Below are positions 26,750 through 39,904 of a stretch of 64,000 nt of DNA, piece by piece. The stretch covers positions 96,257 to 160,256 of the forward strand of contig JACYXH010000405.1 in assembly GCA_026745465.1 (NCBI GenBank), read 5' to 3'. Below the pieces are notes generated by a model, which saw nothing but the letters and a program-made list of their open reading frames with translations, made no database searches and was not told the origin of the DNA. Numbering within the stretch: the first letter of the stretch is position 1; the number at the start of each line of letters is the position of its first letter. Origin of the DNA: Lota lota. Taxonomy: Eukaryota > Chordata > Actinopteri > Gadiformes > Lotidae. Both the position numbers and the translations under genes were made by a program.

Positions 26750-27296
26750 TTAGTTTTTCTCTCTATTTCTCGCTCTCATTTTCTTTCTCTTTATCACAAC
26801 TTTATTATCCAACTCCCCAGCAGATACTCTATCCTATCTCCTTCACTGAGTGTTGCTTAATCTAGGCCAGAAGGACGGCCCATTCCCCACACGCTATCAA
26901 ATCAGTCCATTTCATTTTTTCTTTGATTCTTTTCCTCGTGAATCTTTTTATTCTCCCTTCCTGTGTCTCCGTCTTTCTGTGTCATGAGCAAAGTGGGTTA
27001 GGTGCGTCACCACCAGCACCACTGGCCTTCCCTTTCATCTCATGCAGTATGTAGGCCAATCCATCCTTACTAAGGTCAGGCCATGTGCTCTTCATATTAC
27101 TGGGTTGGGCGGTTCCCGGGGATGAAAAAAAAGAAGAAGAAAAAAAGACTAGAAAGAAAGAAAAACCAAAATATGAGAACGTGCTTCTTGTTTTTTTTTC
27201 TGTCTCTTTACTACATGGTGCACTCGATCACAGACACACAAGCACATTCACCAACACAAACACACACTAACACACAAACACACACACACTAACACA

Positions 27297-27327
<31 letters not shown>

Positions 27328-27607
27328 TGGTCACGTTTCACTGGACACGCTTCTGTCGATTTTTCATTTGCCTCGCTTTGAAGTTTTGAGTTAGGTGAGG
27401 TTGGGTCAGGTGGATTGGGTTGGTGGGAGGAGGGCCAGGTATGTATTGGCTGCTGTGTTGCCCCCCTCCATCTCCCCATCAACAAAACACAGACATGCAC
27501 ATGAACACACACACACACATGCCACCCCGCCCCTGTCAAAAGATAAGGGCAAATTTAGGGTGTACGAAAGCCGTGCTGTCAAACAACATCTGGCCAACGC
27601 CACCTTG

Positions 27608-27717
<110 letters not shown>

Positions 27718-28426
27718 ATGTCTCCCCCCCCAGCATAAATCATGGTGCACGCCAAGGATTCAATGTTCTTATCCGATTCAGAGACAGTTGTTTCTCCTTT
27801 GATATTTCTCGTGTGATCTTTTCATAGTACGTCAGTTTTATTTTTCTCTCTCTCTCGCTCACTTGCAGCGAAGCAGGTGTTGCAGGCACAAGGTGGAACA
27901 TTCTCAATTCTTGTTATTTACATTGAATTACTGGGTGAGTCATCACAATGTGTTATTAGCCTGAGCTTTAGGGAGCAGTGCATGCTTTTAGGCACTAAAG
28001 AGATTTAAGGCAAGTAAGATTTAAGGCAAAACGTGTCAAGGGAAACAGAGGTGAGAGCCAGTACCACAGTTTTGTCCTGAGGGCAAAGTTGATGCTTCAT
28101 AAACTCAGAACACGGAACAAGCTGTCTGGTGTTGTGGTACTGGGTAATAAAAGAAACGGTGACGATTCATTGATGAATGTTTGCGGCCTCTGTGCACGCT
28201 CTGCTCGTTAGTGGGGCCCCTCCTGCTGCTAATTACCCAAATTAATTCCTGTGTGAATGACCGCGCATTAATCAGTGCAATTAAAAGTGGCGGCAATGTA
28301 CACTCACAATTTCCCTGTCCCTCTCCCCTATCCCCCCCAATTTCTCTCTCTATCTCGCTCTCTCGCTCTCTCGCTCTCTCTCTCTCGCTCTCTCTCTCTT
28401 TCGCTCTCTCTCTCTGGCCTCTGCAG

Positions 28427-28624
28427 TCTTCTGTCAGATCCCCTGTCTGAACGGCGGCCGTTGCATCGGCAGGGACCATTGTTGGTGTCCGTCCAACTCC
28501 ACAGGGAAGTTCTGCCACCTGCCGGCCCCGCCCCCCACCAGACACCAAGGAGGCCGCAAGGAGGTCCACCAGCCGGGGGGCAACGCCCACTCCATGTACA
28601 CCCTGCCCCTGTCCAATCAGCAAG
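28427..28624 (+). CDS. ltbp2: ltbp2 exon 4: second EGF-like domain
   Basis: Acceptor tctgcag/tcttc, donor caag/gtgatt, phase 1 in and out, 66 residues. It starts [18 protein letters not shown] and ends the domain with [15 protein letters not shown], a non-calcium EGF-like domain with six cysteines in C-x3-C-x5-C-x5-C-x-C-x8-C spacing. NST inside the domain is an N-glycosylation sequon kept in mammals. A linker follows ([15 protein letters not shown]) and then [10 protein letters not shown], matching the FTLPLSNQ of mammalian LTBP2. The acceptor's pyrimidine tract is part of a CT-rich repeat (about 28340-28420). Confidence 0.95.
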
Positions 28625-30501
28625 GTGATTCATTTGAATTTGTAGCGTTGCCTGATTCCGATAGGTCGATAACGTTCCCAGGTTCCGATGGTGTGCATTC
28701 CTTTTCAATAACGGGACTGTGCCTTTTAACAGTTCCAAATCAATGCTCTATAAATCCAACATTAACAACCACGCTGTAATAGAACTGCCGACCAGATGTT
28801 TGTTTGAGAACGCACCAAAGTATTTGCTTAAAGCGCTGCGGAAGACATTTTTAATTTCAGCTGATTAACTGGATAAAAAAACAATTATATAAGAGATTAT
28901 TATATTATATAATCATACTTATTTCTCGGCTTTGTTGAATACCACAGCATTCAGCGGTTTGTTGTAGCGGACCACAGCCATGCATAACAGACCGTTGCTA
29001 TGGAAGCCATTTCCAAACGAGTAGTCGAACAGACCATTTCCTTTAGCAGTAAAATCCGTTTTAAATGAATAAAACAATTTGTTGTTATATTTTGTGACAT
29101 TTGATTTCTTTAGTAAGTAGCCGTGTAATATGCGGGTACGTCAGGGCGATTCAAGACATCTCCTCTTCGCGTCGGGGTGTTGCATTAGAAGTGTTAGTAG
29201 TAGTAGTGGTACTTGTAGTGGAGGAGTAGAGCAGGCTCGCTTGTGACTGCAGGCTAATTCTGTGTTGAATTCTGTGTACGCTTCAAAAACATCCTTGTGC
29301 AACAGATGACATTGTAGTCAGTGCATAAATATGTGTTTGTGAGTAAGTGATTTAGTGAGGTGGCTAGCAAAGCGGTCAATACATGTGGTCTATTTAGTAA
29401 GCCTCACAAACACAATGGTGGATGACTACATCCCTGGTGGTGAGCTCAGCTCTTTTGAATATCCCTTCATTATTTATATCTGTCTTCTTTTCTTTCGTTC
29501 GTTTTTTAAACGCACCCACGTGAATTCCTTGACGTGCAACAATCTAGTTACTGTGCAGTGCTGGGACTCTGCGGGCCATCTGTGGAGTGCCGGATCTATT
29601 TTGGTCCAAATATGTAACGACTGACTTAATGAAAACTGTCACATTGTTCACACAAAACCTGCCTTTTAAAGTGGATGTTATGAAAGACAGAAAATGGCCC
29701 TTACCAATGCCATAAAGCAATAGAAAAGGACAAATGTTTCCATCTCTCTTTTACTTGAATTCATCTGTCGTTATCCGTCTTGCTGTTTCATTGTAACCGT
29801 AAGTCAAAGCAGAGGCTGAATGGCAGTTGTTGGGAATGTGATTGATATTCCTACGTTACAATTCAGACCCAGACCCCCCTGGGCCTCTGAGTCTGTGTGA
29901 ATGTTGTATGTGGAGGCAAGGCCATGGCCGTGTTTCTTTGATGATTCTCGAGTCCTTGTTTCCCGGTCCTAAATCACACGCTTCTCCTGCCTGAGAGGTC
30001 GTGATTCAAGGGAAAGGTGGAGTCCGTGAGTCAGGATGCTGTGGAGAGACCTGGAACGCCCTGAAGATTGTTAACGTCCCACAGTGGGGTTTATTCGCTG
30101 CGTTGCAACATTTCCTCGACTCCTCAACCACTTTGTTTTTGGTCATGAAATTGATTTAGACCAGAGAGTTCAAGTGTTTTGTTTTGCTGTGTCCTTGTGC
30201 CCGCCCGTGTAGGAATTCCCCGTTTACGTTTGCGAACACAGCGACGGAGTCACGTTTCTGTGGCACGGGATTGTGTTGAATATTGGTTGATGGCTCTTAA
30301 AGTGACGTCAGTGTAAACAACGTGTCCGAAACGCTAAACACGATACAGAACTCTATTGGACCAGGATGTCCCAGACCTTTTACCGTGGTAATCCCACGAC
30401 CCACTGGGTCCCCTGCTGTGACTCACGTGCGGGTGGCGACCCACAGCCTGAAAGCCGTGGCTTTAAACTCTTTTGTGTGTGTGCTCTCCTCCCGCCTCTA
30501 G
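28625..30501. other. Intron 4 (1.9 kb)
   Basis: Unremarkable intron sequence without microsatellites of note. A GGTGGCGACCCACAG-like stretch near 30430-30450 vaguely resembles hAT-type terminal sequence but is too short to call. Confidence 0.85.
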
Positions 30502-30848
30502 TTTCCCTGCATCCGTCCCTGGTGAACGTCCACGTCCAGCACCCTCCCGAGGCGGAGGTGCAGATCCACCAGGTGGCCCGGGTCAAGCCGGGCCAGAGGC
30601 CCACCGCCCCTGAGGGGGCGCACTCAGTCCAGCAGCGATCCCAGCCCGGGAATGGGAACGGGGATGGCAAGGGACACGGAAACGGCAATGGGCATCATCA
30701 TAAACCCACCAGTGGGCACGCCAATGGAGATCTACCGACCGATGGGAACGCCGATGGAACTCTACCAACCAATGGGAACACCAATAGACCACAAAACCGA
30801 CAGAATGGATATGTTGGAAGGTGCTTCCAGGAGACTGTTGATGGACAG
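30502..30848 (+). CDS. ltbp2: ltbp2 exon 5: linker with NG-rich repeat and start of hybrid domain
   Basis: Acceptor gcctctag/ttt, donor acag/gtatga; phase 1 in, phase 0 out, about 116 residues. It opens [19 protein letters not shown] and [12 protein letters not shown], an almost invariant LTBP block. The middle is unusually rich in Asn, Gly and His ([18 protein letters not shown]) and contains three 10-residue units: [30 protein letters not shown]. The exon ends [11 protein letters not shown], which is the first cysteine of the hybrid domain. The phase-0 exit fits exon 6, which begins at a Cys codon. Confidence 0.93.
30700..30789 (+). repeat. ltbp2: Coding 30-bp tandem repeat (3 units) in exon 5
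   Basis: Three diverged, in-frame 30-base units code [20 protein letters not shown] and [10 protein letters not shown]. The repeat expands the linker between the second EGF and the hybrid domain without frame change. Unit boundaries are approximate to a few bases. Confidence 0.75.
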
Positions 30849-31106
30849 GTATGACACAAGGCCAAGTATAAAGTATGTCTTTCAGTTTGACTCAGGCCAA
30901 AGTATTTGAGTGGTGTGCGCTAAATGTATTCACAAAGTATTCCTGTGGCATTGCCAATACAGAACAAAACTGGACTATTCACCGCTTTCGCTGTAAGCAT
31001 CCAGTTGTATCCATAGTAAGCAATCCGGTTACAGCAGGGCCTAACATTGCTCTGCCTTGTTTGGATAACCTACCATAGAAAATACAGGATCCTGCAGACT
31101 CCCCTC

Positions 31107-31137
<31 letters not shown>

Positions 31138-32512
31138 CCCCTCACGCAATGACAAAATGAACAACCACGGCTGAAACCCCGCTTTGACCCCACTAGAGAG
31201 TCAAGGTCAAAAGTGAATATATATCTAACAATGCAACTGATTGGGCCTTAAACACACACACACACGATGCGCCAGGAGATCTCTGCCACCTGGCCCATCC
31301 AGTTCCAGTGTGGAGTTGAAACCCTGAGAGGCTCGAGGTGTGTTACTCGTGGCAAATGTCATCATCCTCTTCCTCCTTAATAGCTGCCGACACTTCGGAC
31401 CCGGGGCCCGTGATTCTGATTTATTTCCTCCCCCCAAGATTTACGATCCCCCAACAGACAGGCCGTCTCTCTGCCCTTTCAGCTCCCATCGTCTCAGCCC
31501 TGCTGAGAGTCAGGAAGAGTCGGAGGTGGTGCTGGATGGGGGTGGTGGTTAGGGGGGGGGGGGTTGGGCTTGAAATCGACCCCGCTGCCTGTCCCACGGC
31601 AGCACAGCAGGGGAGGGCGTTCGCACGGCGTCAGTGCTGTGGTGCTCCTTGCGAGATGTGTTTTTGTTGCAATGTCCCTCTAGACTCAACAGCTTAGTAG
31701 GCTGAGAGATTGTCATGAATTGGAGCGCTATCCCAGTCACCCGCAACACAATTTCCATTCTCTTCCTTCTTGTGAGCCGTGTGTGTCCCAGGAGCGAGAA
31801 GAATAAGAAGAACAACATCAAAGACTAGGAGATGAAGAGTTTGACAAAGGAATATCCAAAACGTGTAACGGAGACAGATATCCCTCCCTCGGAAGTCCCG
31901 CCCTCTCTCTCTTGCAATAACCGCTCCAGGCGTTCCGTAGGAGGTTAACAGCTTAGTGAGCCATTGGAGAGCTCAGCCAGCGATATTCATGATACAAGTT
32001 TGCTCATGCTCAAATACATCCATTTTCCGTGTGTTCCTAGGCAGACTGGGCTGATGGTGAAGGTCAGTTTGCTGTTGTTGTTTTTTCAGCAACACCGTCG
32101 ATTTAGCCCGAATCAAAAAAGGCGTGGCAACGCAACCGCCCAAATTCATCATCACATATTTGCTCGCGTTCCACCTGGAAAAGTGCCCTATTCTTGAGCT
32201 TCATAAATCTCTGCTGTCGATAGGAATCGCCGCAATTATCTAAGCTGCTTAATGACACTTGCCAAGTTATTCCTCGGGCTCAGTGTTTCTGTCCTCCTCA
32301 GAATAACTGGTTTCAGATGTGTCTGGTGGTTCACTGTGTCCTTGCAGATAGGTACACACGCACACTGACAAAAGCACCCTCACAAGCTCTCTGCTCTGCC
32401 AAAGCAAAAACGGGTGGACGCACGCAAGCCTGTGCTTGATGCCATACACTCGCACACCCTCCGCACACACACAGTATACACACACACACACACAAACAGT
32501 CCACACACACAC

Positions 32513-32548
<36 letters not shown>

Positions 32549-32853
32549 ACACACACACACACACACACACAGTACACACACACACACAGTATACACACAC
32601 ACACACACACAGTACACACACATGCCGATGCACATGCACACACACGCATGCACACACACGCATGCACACACACACAACGCACAACACACATACACAGATG
32701 GACATGCATATACACACACGCACACACACACATACACACATGCACAGAGGCAACCTAGTGCATGCAAGCAAGCAGAACATATTCAGAGAAGCCTCTTCGA
32801 ATGCTATTCCCAGATTTAACACAGATGTGTTTTGTATTGCATTGTTGTTACAG
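30849..32853. other. Intron 5 (2.0 kb)
   Basis: Holds a C29 run at 31108-31136, a G run near 31552-31563 and a CA-rich block 32448-32750 interspersed with AGTATACAC units. No exon seen. Confidence 0.85.
31108..31136 (+). repeat. C29 homopolymer
   Basis: Uninterrupted C run in intron 5. Confidence 0.95.
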
Positions 32854-32956
32854 TGTGGGAAGCCTTTGCCAGGCCTAACCAAACAGGACGATTGCTGTGG
32901 AAGTGTTGGTGCCTCCTGGGGTCTAAACAAGTGCCAAAAGTGCCCGAAAACACCAG
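32854..32956 (+). CDS. ltbp2: ltbp2 exon 6: hybrid domain core
   Basis: Acceptor gttacag/tgt, donor ccag/gtaagc; phase 0 in, phase 1 out, 34 residues. Reads [18 protein letters not shown] then [16 protein letters not shown]. The paired CC (not CCC) marks the hybrid domain rather than a TB domain. With exon 5 (GRC) and exon 7 (VEC, THC) the domain has eight cysteines. This segment looks closer to LTBP1 ([16 protein letters not shown]) than to human LTBP2, which I take as retention of an ancestral sequence. Confidence 0.95.
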
Positions 32957-33497
32957 GTAAGCCCTCTTAATCTCACTGGATCGTAACTCCCTGACCTGCT
33001 CTTTCCCATTGGGACTAAGCAAAGTATGTTCATTTCCATCATTTACCTTTTCAATTCTATTCTTTCCTAGTCCGGTTTAGTCTAGTCTGTTTTCGCCAAG
33101 CTGCAAACACAACAAATGCAGTGGAAAAAGGGAATCAGAGGTTTTAGTATGAAGATTCAACCCTCCGAGGGAGCTCGGTGCAGACAGGGCGGTTTAGCCT
33201 TGAAAAGCAGCACCACTAGGGAATGCTTGTGGTCTTGGATGTGCACCGTTGTGCACCCACTGGCACTCTGGGTGTTACTGGGCCTCGCTGTGGATGTGCA
33301 TGTAAGACAATCCCTCAGTGTTGTTGATGTTTTTATTGTTTTTCCCTAAGCTCTTTATTACGTCCCCAGGACTTTGTTTTGGAGGCCACCATCAGCAGCG
33401 ACTGTTGCCCGTGAGGAGGTGCAGTTCTCTCCCAGCGTTCTTTTAATCCTGTTAGATGCATGCCTGCCAGTGGGAGCTGTCAATTGGCTGTTACGGT

Positions 33498-33520
33498 CCC
33501 CCCCCCCCCCCCCCCCCCCC
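33498..33520 (+). repeat. C23 homopolymer
   Basis: Uninterrupted C run in intron 6. Confidence 0.95.
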
Positions 33521-35578
33521 ACTGTCATTCCTCATCCATTCCTTGTCAAACGTCAGAACAGAACTTAATCAGAAGCAGACATCACCTTTCCCTGTCTCCT
33601 TCATCTATCACAGACATCCATCTATTCTTTTCTCCTCTTTTCTCTTCTTCTCTCCCTCCATGCGCCAGATTCGCGCTTCTATTATGTCCCTCTTTTAGCT
33701 CCCAGATGGTTTCCTCCACCTCTTGCCTTTGAAATTTCAGGAAGGAGGAAGACAGAGGGAGGGAGATTAATCTCTTTTAGTTGTTTTGGGCGCTGATTTG
33801 GCCCAGGTTTCAGATCGCACACAGGCTGGAGAAAGAATGGGGGGAATTGAAAATCGGAGAAAAGAAATAAGGTCACATATTTTCTTTCTTCTGGCCTCAC
33901 AGCTTCCCAAAAGAGCATTCATGAGAAACACCTTTGAATCCCTAATGTAAAGAACATTGACCTACATCCTTACAGTGGGTCTTTACTTTATTAAATGCTC
34001 CATTCACTTGACACGGGCAATATGCGGCAACCAGGGAGCAACATAAAAGGAACTTAACAATGGTTCTGTTCATTTCGTGGCTCCATCCCATTCATATTTT
34101 CCATGTGGGAAGCAAGGTCACCCTCGTTTTTATAAGAGGCTGCCGTAGCTCTTGTTGAGCATGTGATAATGATGTCATGAAAGGCAAGTGTGTGTTTTTG
34201 GATGAGACGCATACATTGGTCAGTTTATGGCTGGTTGCAAAACACAGTGTTAACTGAGAACACGCATTTGTGCTTCAGGAGGCCTTTGGCATGCTCTTTT
34301 ATTGAATTTGAAAAGAATGTCAGTGTGACCACAATTCATCGGCTATGGTTCTGTTCTCGGACAGAGCTGCAAGCCCCAGGAGAGCTGCATGTCCTGCTTA
34401 GAATTGGGTTCAGACCACGAAAACGAAGCATACTTTTGATGAACTCCCTCCATACTCGTGATTTCAGTATACTTTAGTTAACCTTGCAGTTTGGCCCCAC
34501 GTCTAACCCTGTGTTTGTTTGTTGGTTGGTTTGTTGGTTTGTTTGCGTGTGTACGGAAATGTGTGCACGCAAGTGCTTATTTGCTCACTTTAATGAAGGC
34601 TTAGACAGCAAGAAGCATCCCGTCATTCCATAGCGGAAAATACCTGTAGTTTACAATGCCCTGAACACCCGCATGCTCCACATTCCAGCCCTATAATGAG
34701 AACCAGATCAAACCCAAGAACTGCAGTCAAATCCTTTGCCCTGCCGGTTCTGATGAGAGGTTGGGGGGAATAAAATCATTGGACCTTGTTTGGACTCCGA
34801 GGTTATTAGATCCTGATCCGTGTTTGCTGATAGGAGCCGACGGGATGCCAGTTGAACCTGTCTTCGCCTATCAGAGATAAACCCTCATTGGTTGATGCGA
34901 GAGGAAGTGCAACCCATGGTCGTAGGCAAGGCGGTTTACCGCAAGTCCCTTATGAAGTACGGAGTGAACTTATGTCTCCCTAGTGATGCAACATATGGCT
35001 AATTCAAAGCGTTCTGTTCGCTAGCCTCGCAACGCACCATGAATTGCTCTGGCCTGGAAATTCTGAGTAAATCTCCATCAGTAAAATGATCTGGTGCTTA
35101 CTGGGAAACCCAAAGCCAAGACAGGGACTCCGCAAAGCCTTGAAATGGACCTCTTGCCATGTCCCGAGTCTAACTCTCCTGACAGTGTTGGTACAACTGG
35201 ATGACAACAGAGAACACTGCCAGAGGCGTAGATTAGGGGGGGACAGGGGGACATGACCCCCAATGTGGAAATGGCCTTGAATTGTTCCCCCCCACACACA
35301 TTTTTATAAATACACTTACAATACCGTATATACTTTTAATTAAAAAAGGATTATAAGACTTCAATTGTCTAGTCACCATGCTATACATTTGTGTCAAATG
35401 TATAGTATGATGTGATTTTGACCCTTAGGTAAATGTTTTTTTTGCTCTTACACAACAAGTCTAAAAACTGGTGTTGAAGTGAAACCAATGTGTGTGAACA
35501 CTGCATAGCCCCTTCATAGCTAACGGCCCCCTGAGGTAACAGCAGAGTTTCACCACCAGTGAAATTCCATGCGCCATT

Positions 35579-35605
35579 CCCCCCCCCCCCCCCCCCCCCC
35601 CCCCC
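35579..35605 (+). repeat. C27 homopolymer
   Basis: Uninterrupted C run in intron 6. Confidence 0.95.
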
Positions 35606-36714
35606 GTGGAATAGCGTGCCGTGAAGATGCTATTTATCATAGGCGTTAGAGCTTTCATTGCTCTCAGATCTCCCTACCATCCCAGGGAAGCTTGAGTTGA
35701 CCTTCAACAAGAGGGCAATGCCTGTAGATATTACTTTCTATGAGTGTAATCAGGCGTTAGGTCTCAGTTGTTAGAACCAGATAGAAACAGGGATGCAAGG
35801 TCCTTGCCTCAGAGAGAATAGAGTTAGAGCAGATGCGCCGGTCCCTGCCAACATTTCCATTCTGTAGCAAACTCACGTTGATTAGATACTCTATACCATT
35901 TTAACACACCATTCGAACAGCGTTTTGATTCATCAATGTTGACTTCGGTTATCCCACCAAAACCAAAAGTATGGAATTTATTAGCTGGACAACCGAGTTG
36001 CTAATCAAGCCATGGTCGACCCAACTGATTTGGGTAATAAGTCCTACTCCTCTGACCCATGATGCAAGGCAGTATGCCAGCGAGTTGGATGCTAATGTAA
36101 CTGAAATGTGTGTCAACTAATAAGATACATACTTATTGCATTTTTATGTGGTCTGTAACATGGCATGTCCTGCTTTTGGCGCCAGCTGTTGTGATGACTA
36201 TTTCAGAGAAAATGGGTGATTATCGAAGAATGTGGATCTGTTTTGAATGTGTCCTTAATCCTGTTTAGATTGGCATCAACAGCTTGCTAAAGTTACAAGC
36301 TGCAACAAAACAAAAATACAAAGTTTTGTCAAAGATATTTTCCAGTCAATTTTACTTTCCCATTTGGCCCTTCTTTTTTCCTTAATGTTCCTCCCTTCCT
36401 ACCTCCTTTCACTGGTATGAATAAGGTCAAGCACCGTGACAACCAGCAAAAACAAGATTGATGGTTCATCAATCTTGAGGCAACCCCTGCAGAGTCTTTG
36501 GCACAGATGAACGAAACCTCTCCTTTGCGTGGTGTTGGCATTAGTGCATGTATGTGATGTTGTGTATACTTGTGTCAGCAGGAGAACGTTGATATAAGAC
36601 CATGTGGTTTCCCATCTGGTTCAGTTGTTGGTTGGTTGGCATGGCCACAGTATTTACATGCCATGTGATATGAACCATGCTAGATTGATAAATGCCAGAG
36701 ATTCAACCATAAAA

Positions 36715-36784
36715 GCCAATAGTTGATCAGTTGATTGGATCAAACAGACCACTTGGATTGTTTTGATCCAATCAACTATTGGCC
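36715..36784. repeat. Imperfect inverted repeat (hairpin)
   Basis: Left arm GCCAATAGTTGA plus TTGGATCAAACA, interrupted by an 8-base duplication (TCAGTTGA), pairs with right arm TGTTTTGATCCAATCAACTA then TTGGCC; loop of about 12 bases. Confidence 0.8.
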
Positions 36785-38196
36785 TAAGGATGAAAGTGAT
36801 GGATTTGCCATCTTTGAGAGTCAAAACATCCTGATTGATTAAAGTAATTGTACTTGCTTTTCATTTGGCCTGCACCAGTTTGCCCTGTAGCCATTTCTGG
36901 GAGCCACATTTGTCAAGAAGAAAGAAATTAAGAAAATAATGATTAGCTTTTGTTGAGTGGTCTCCAATGAGACAATAGTGGGGAATCTTAAGTCCCCCTC
37001 CTCCTCCCCTTCTTGTGGACTTTCTCAGGTTCTCCAGGCAGTTGGAGGGGGTATGTCCAGGACTCCCATGGGATCCCCAGTGGTGTGATCAGCCTGTGAT
37101 TGATAGGCCCGCCAAGACCTCCTAACAGGCTTTGGAGGGAAACCTCCAGGCTGTGTGGCCTGAGAAGAAGAATTGTATTAAATCGCAAATGAAAGTTTCT
37201 TTTTCTGTCCAGCAGAGTAACCCAATTGACTAGATGTACCGATCTCCCAGGCCTTGTCCTTCTCCCTTTCGTTTTTTGTCCTCGATTTGCATAAGCTTCC
37301 TTTTCAGCCCACTACCCCCCAGTAATGCCTCAGAGCAGCGTTGACTATGGTATCAGAAAAGGAATGAATGGATGTTGATTCAGATTTGGGACTGCGCTGC
37401 CAACCATGGAGTTCCAGGAAATGTGGATTGCATTTTTCCTTGACTGAGGAGGTCCGAGCTAATATTATTTAACAGTGGCAAACAGCCTGCACAATCCCAC
37501 TGGCTTATGAAGGACAATAAATTAGTGGGTAGCGCGGGGGGGGGGGCGGGGGGGGACAAAGTATGGCTGGTGAATGGTCCTAAATGGATAATCAACCATT
37601 AGGAGTCTGCGTTCTGTGTGCATAGAGGCCAGCTCTATGCTCTATGTAACCAAGGGGAGCGTTAATGGGGGCCTGAGGCTGCTCTAGCGTGGCATTGCCG
37701 CGGCAGCAGCAGCGCCTTGCGCCGTTGTAGGAACTCCATCTTGTAATTGTGCACAAACATCTGCCAAAGACATTATTCCTCAGGAAGAAAAATGTAGTCT
37801 TGTTGAACTTGAAATGTAACACTGGCGTGAAATCCAACGACAATGCCTTCCCGTTTCAGCACTGCTTAGTATTGTTGGGTTGAATCACTTCGTCCGAGCG
37901 TCACTGACCGACCTGTATCTCCTCAGACACCAGCTTCACCTCTCCCCCCTTTCCCCTGCACTCCCACCAGGTATCCTATGGCATGCGCATGTGATCCCCT
38001 CGCCATGGGAGGGCGTGGACCCCACCCCACCCCAACAGCTCATTACTAGGGAGCCTTGCCAGTGGGATTAGAGGGGGAGCGCAGAGGAGGCAGAAAAGCC
38101 GGGAGTCGGGACAGGGGGGGGGCGCGTCACTTTGACACGATTATCCGGCCCCCCGAAACAACATTCCCACCCTGTCACCTCCAACCCTCCCTTCCC

Positions 38197-38248
<52 letters not shown>

Positions 38249-39313
38249 CATGCACATACACACACACACATACACACACACACATACACACACACACACA
38301 CATACACACGCGCACACGCACACACACACACGCGCACACACAACCCTACGTTCCACTAGAGTCTTCCTTGCTGCATGGCAGGGGAGCCCACCTTCTCATC
38401 TGATCCAGTTTTGCTCTGTCAAGCATTTGGTACCTTGCTGGTCCACTGGTCACAGCAGGACCAAAATATAACTCCGGACATTCATTCACAGGATGAGCCA
38501 ACCTGTGTGTTTGGTGTGTGTGTGTGTGTGTGTGCGAGAGAGAGTGAGGGTATTGGAGTAATTGGACATTGGACTATTGCTCTGGACATTGGACATTGGC
38601 TGATACCAGAATGTCAGGCATAAAAACAATGGCTGAATCAGTATCACCGTACGTCACTACTGATGCTACGACTGATGATTAATTTCACTCCAATTATCAT
38701 CGTAATTACTGGATAATTACATCATGCTACTCTGTTATTCGTTACAAATGGTTTGGGCGCCACAATGTCTAGTGCACCACTAGTCCACAGCTCATCAGGT
38801 GAAATCAAATAATCGGTTGAATCAATTCAGATCGATGGGTGTCTGTCCACATCGTCAAACATTGACGTTGACACCTACAGATGTACTTCATAACTGTTTA
38901 TAAACGTGGGGCCCCAGAAAATCCTTAATGGGCAGCTGCCATAGTAAGCTCCAACCCCACACTGTTCCAGCCCCTCCATTCCTCAGCGAGTGGCCTGTGT
39001 AGGAAGGGGAAAAGGGAAACAAATGCTAAGAGGGGTCTTCAAACAAACATCGGAGCACTGGAAGGTCTTTGTGCCTCCGTGCTATTGCTGCTAGTGTCTG
39101 ATGACACAAGAGGGTAGTTTGGGGCTAGAGATGTCAGGGGGTGGGGTCCGTCGGCTCCAAGGCGGTGTCTTAAGGTGGAGCGACCCGCGTGAGAACGCAC
39201 TCGTCTGGACCTCTTTCTGGTCCTCACTCGGCCTTCCGGCCTGACCAGCCGCATCAAGGCCGAGCTCCCTGTCAATCACTTTGGGGGAAGAACAACATAT
39301 TAATGTGGAGGGG

Positions 39314-39390
39314 AAAACCACAGCACAGTTTAGCATACGGTGCTAAACTGTGCTGTGGTAGCACCATACGGTGCTAAACTGTGCTGTGGT
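39314..39390. repeat. Hairpin with duplicated right arm
   Basis: AAAACCACAGCACAGTTTAG (with final CA, 39314-39335) is the reverse complement of TGCTAAACTGTGCTGTGG, which occurs twice (39341-39358 and 39372-39389). The loop to the first is only TACGG. Between the two right arms, AGCACC and GGTGCT form a further small stem. Confidence 0.9.
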
Positions 39391-39734
39391 TTTTTTGTTA
39401 TCTTTGCTGGTAATGCTTAAACTTTTTCAAATGTGTTTCTTCATTTGTTCACTTCTTTTATTTTCAACTTCTGTGTTGGTTCTGGCATGGAGTTCAAATA
39501 GCGTTTGCTGTTTGGTTCCGAATGAAATGAATGGATGTACTGTATGAGGGAATTGTTATGATGAGCTGCGATGAATCTCAAAGTGATCATAAACCAAAGC
39601 CTCATAAAACAGCAGGTTAGGTTTGATACGATGCTTGATCTCGCTATGGATTTATCACAGGCTTTAACGAGTGTGATGATATTTTAATATTACGTTTTCT
39701 GACTGCAGCCTTCTAAAACTCACTCACTCACTCA

Positions 39735-39788
<54 letters not shown>

Positions 39789-39845
39789 TACACAAGAATC
39801 CAGTTCCCACATATACATGTCCACAACAATGTACAACAGTGTCTC

Positions 39846-39846
<1 letters not shown>

Positions 39847-39885
<39 letters not shown>
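39847..39885 (+). repeat. C39 homopolymer
   Basis: Longest homopolymer in the window, just after a (CTCA)/(CA) microsatellite (39717-39783). Confidence 0.95.
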
Positions 39886-39904
39886 TTATGATAATCACAT
39901 TGAT

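Noticed and set aside
30390-30470. GGTGGCGACCCACAG-like stretch resembling hAT termini
   Set aside because: Too short and diverged; no matching inverted end found.
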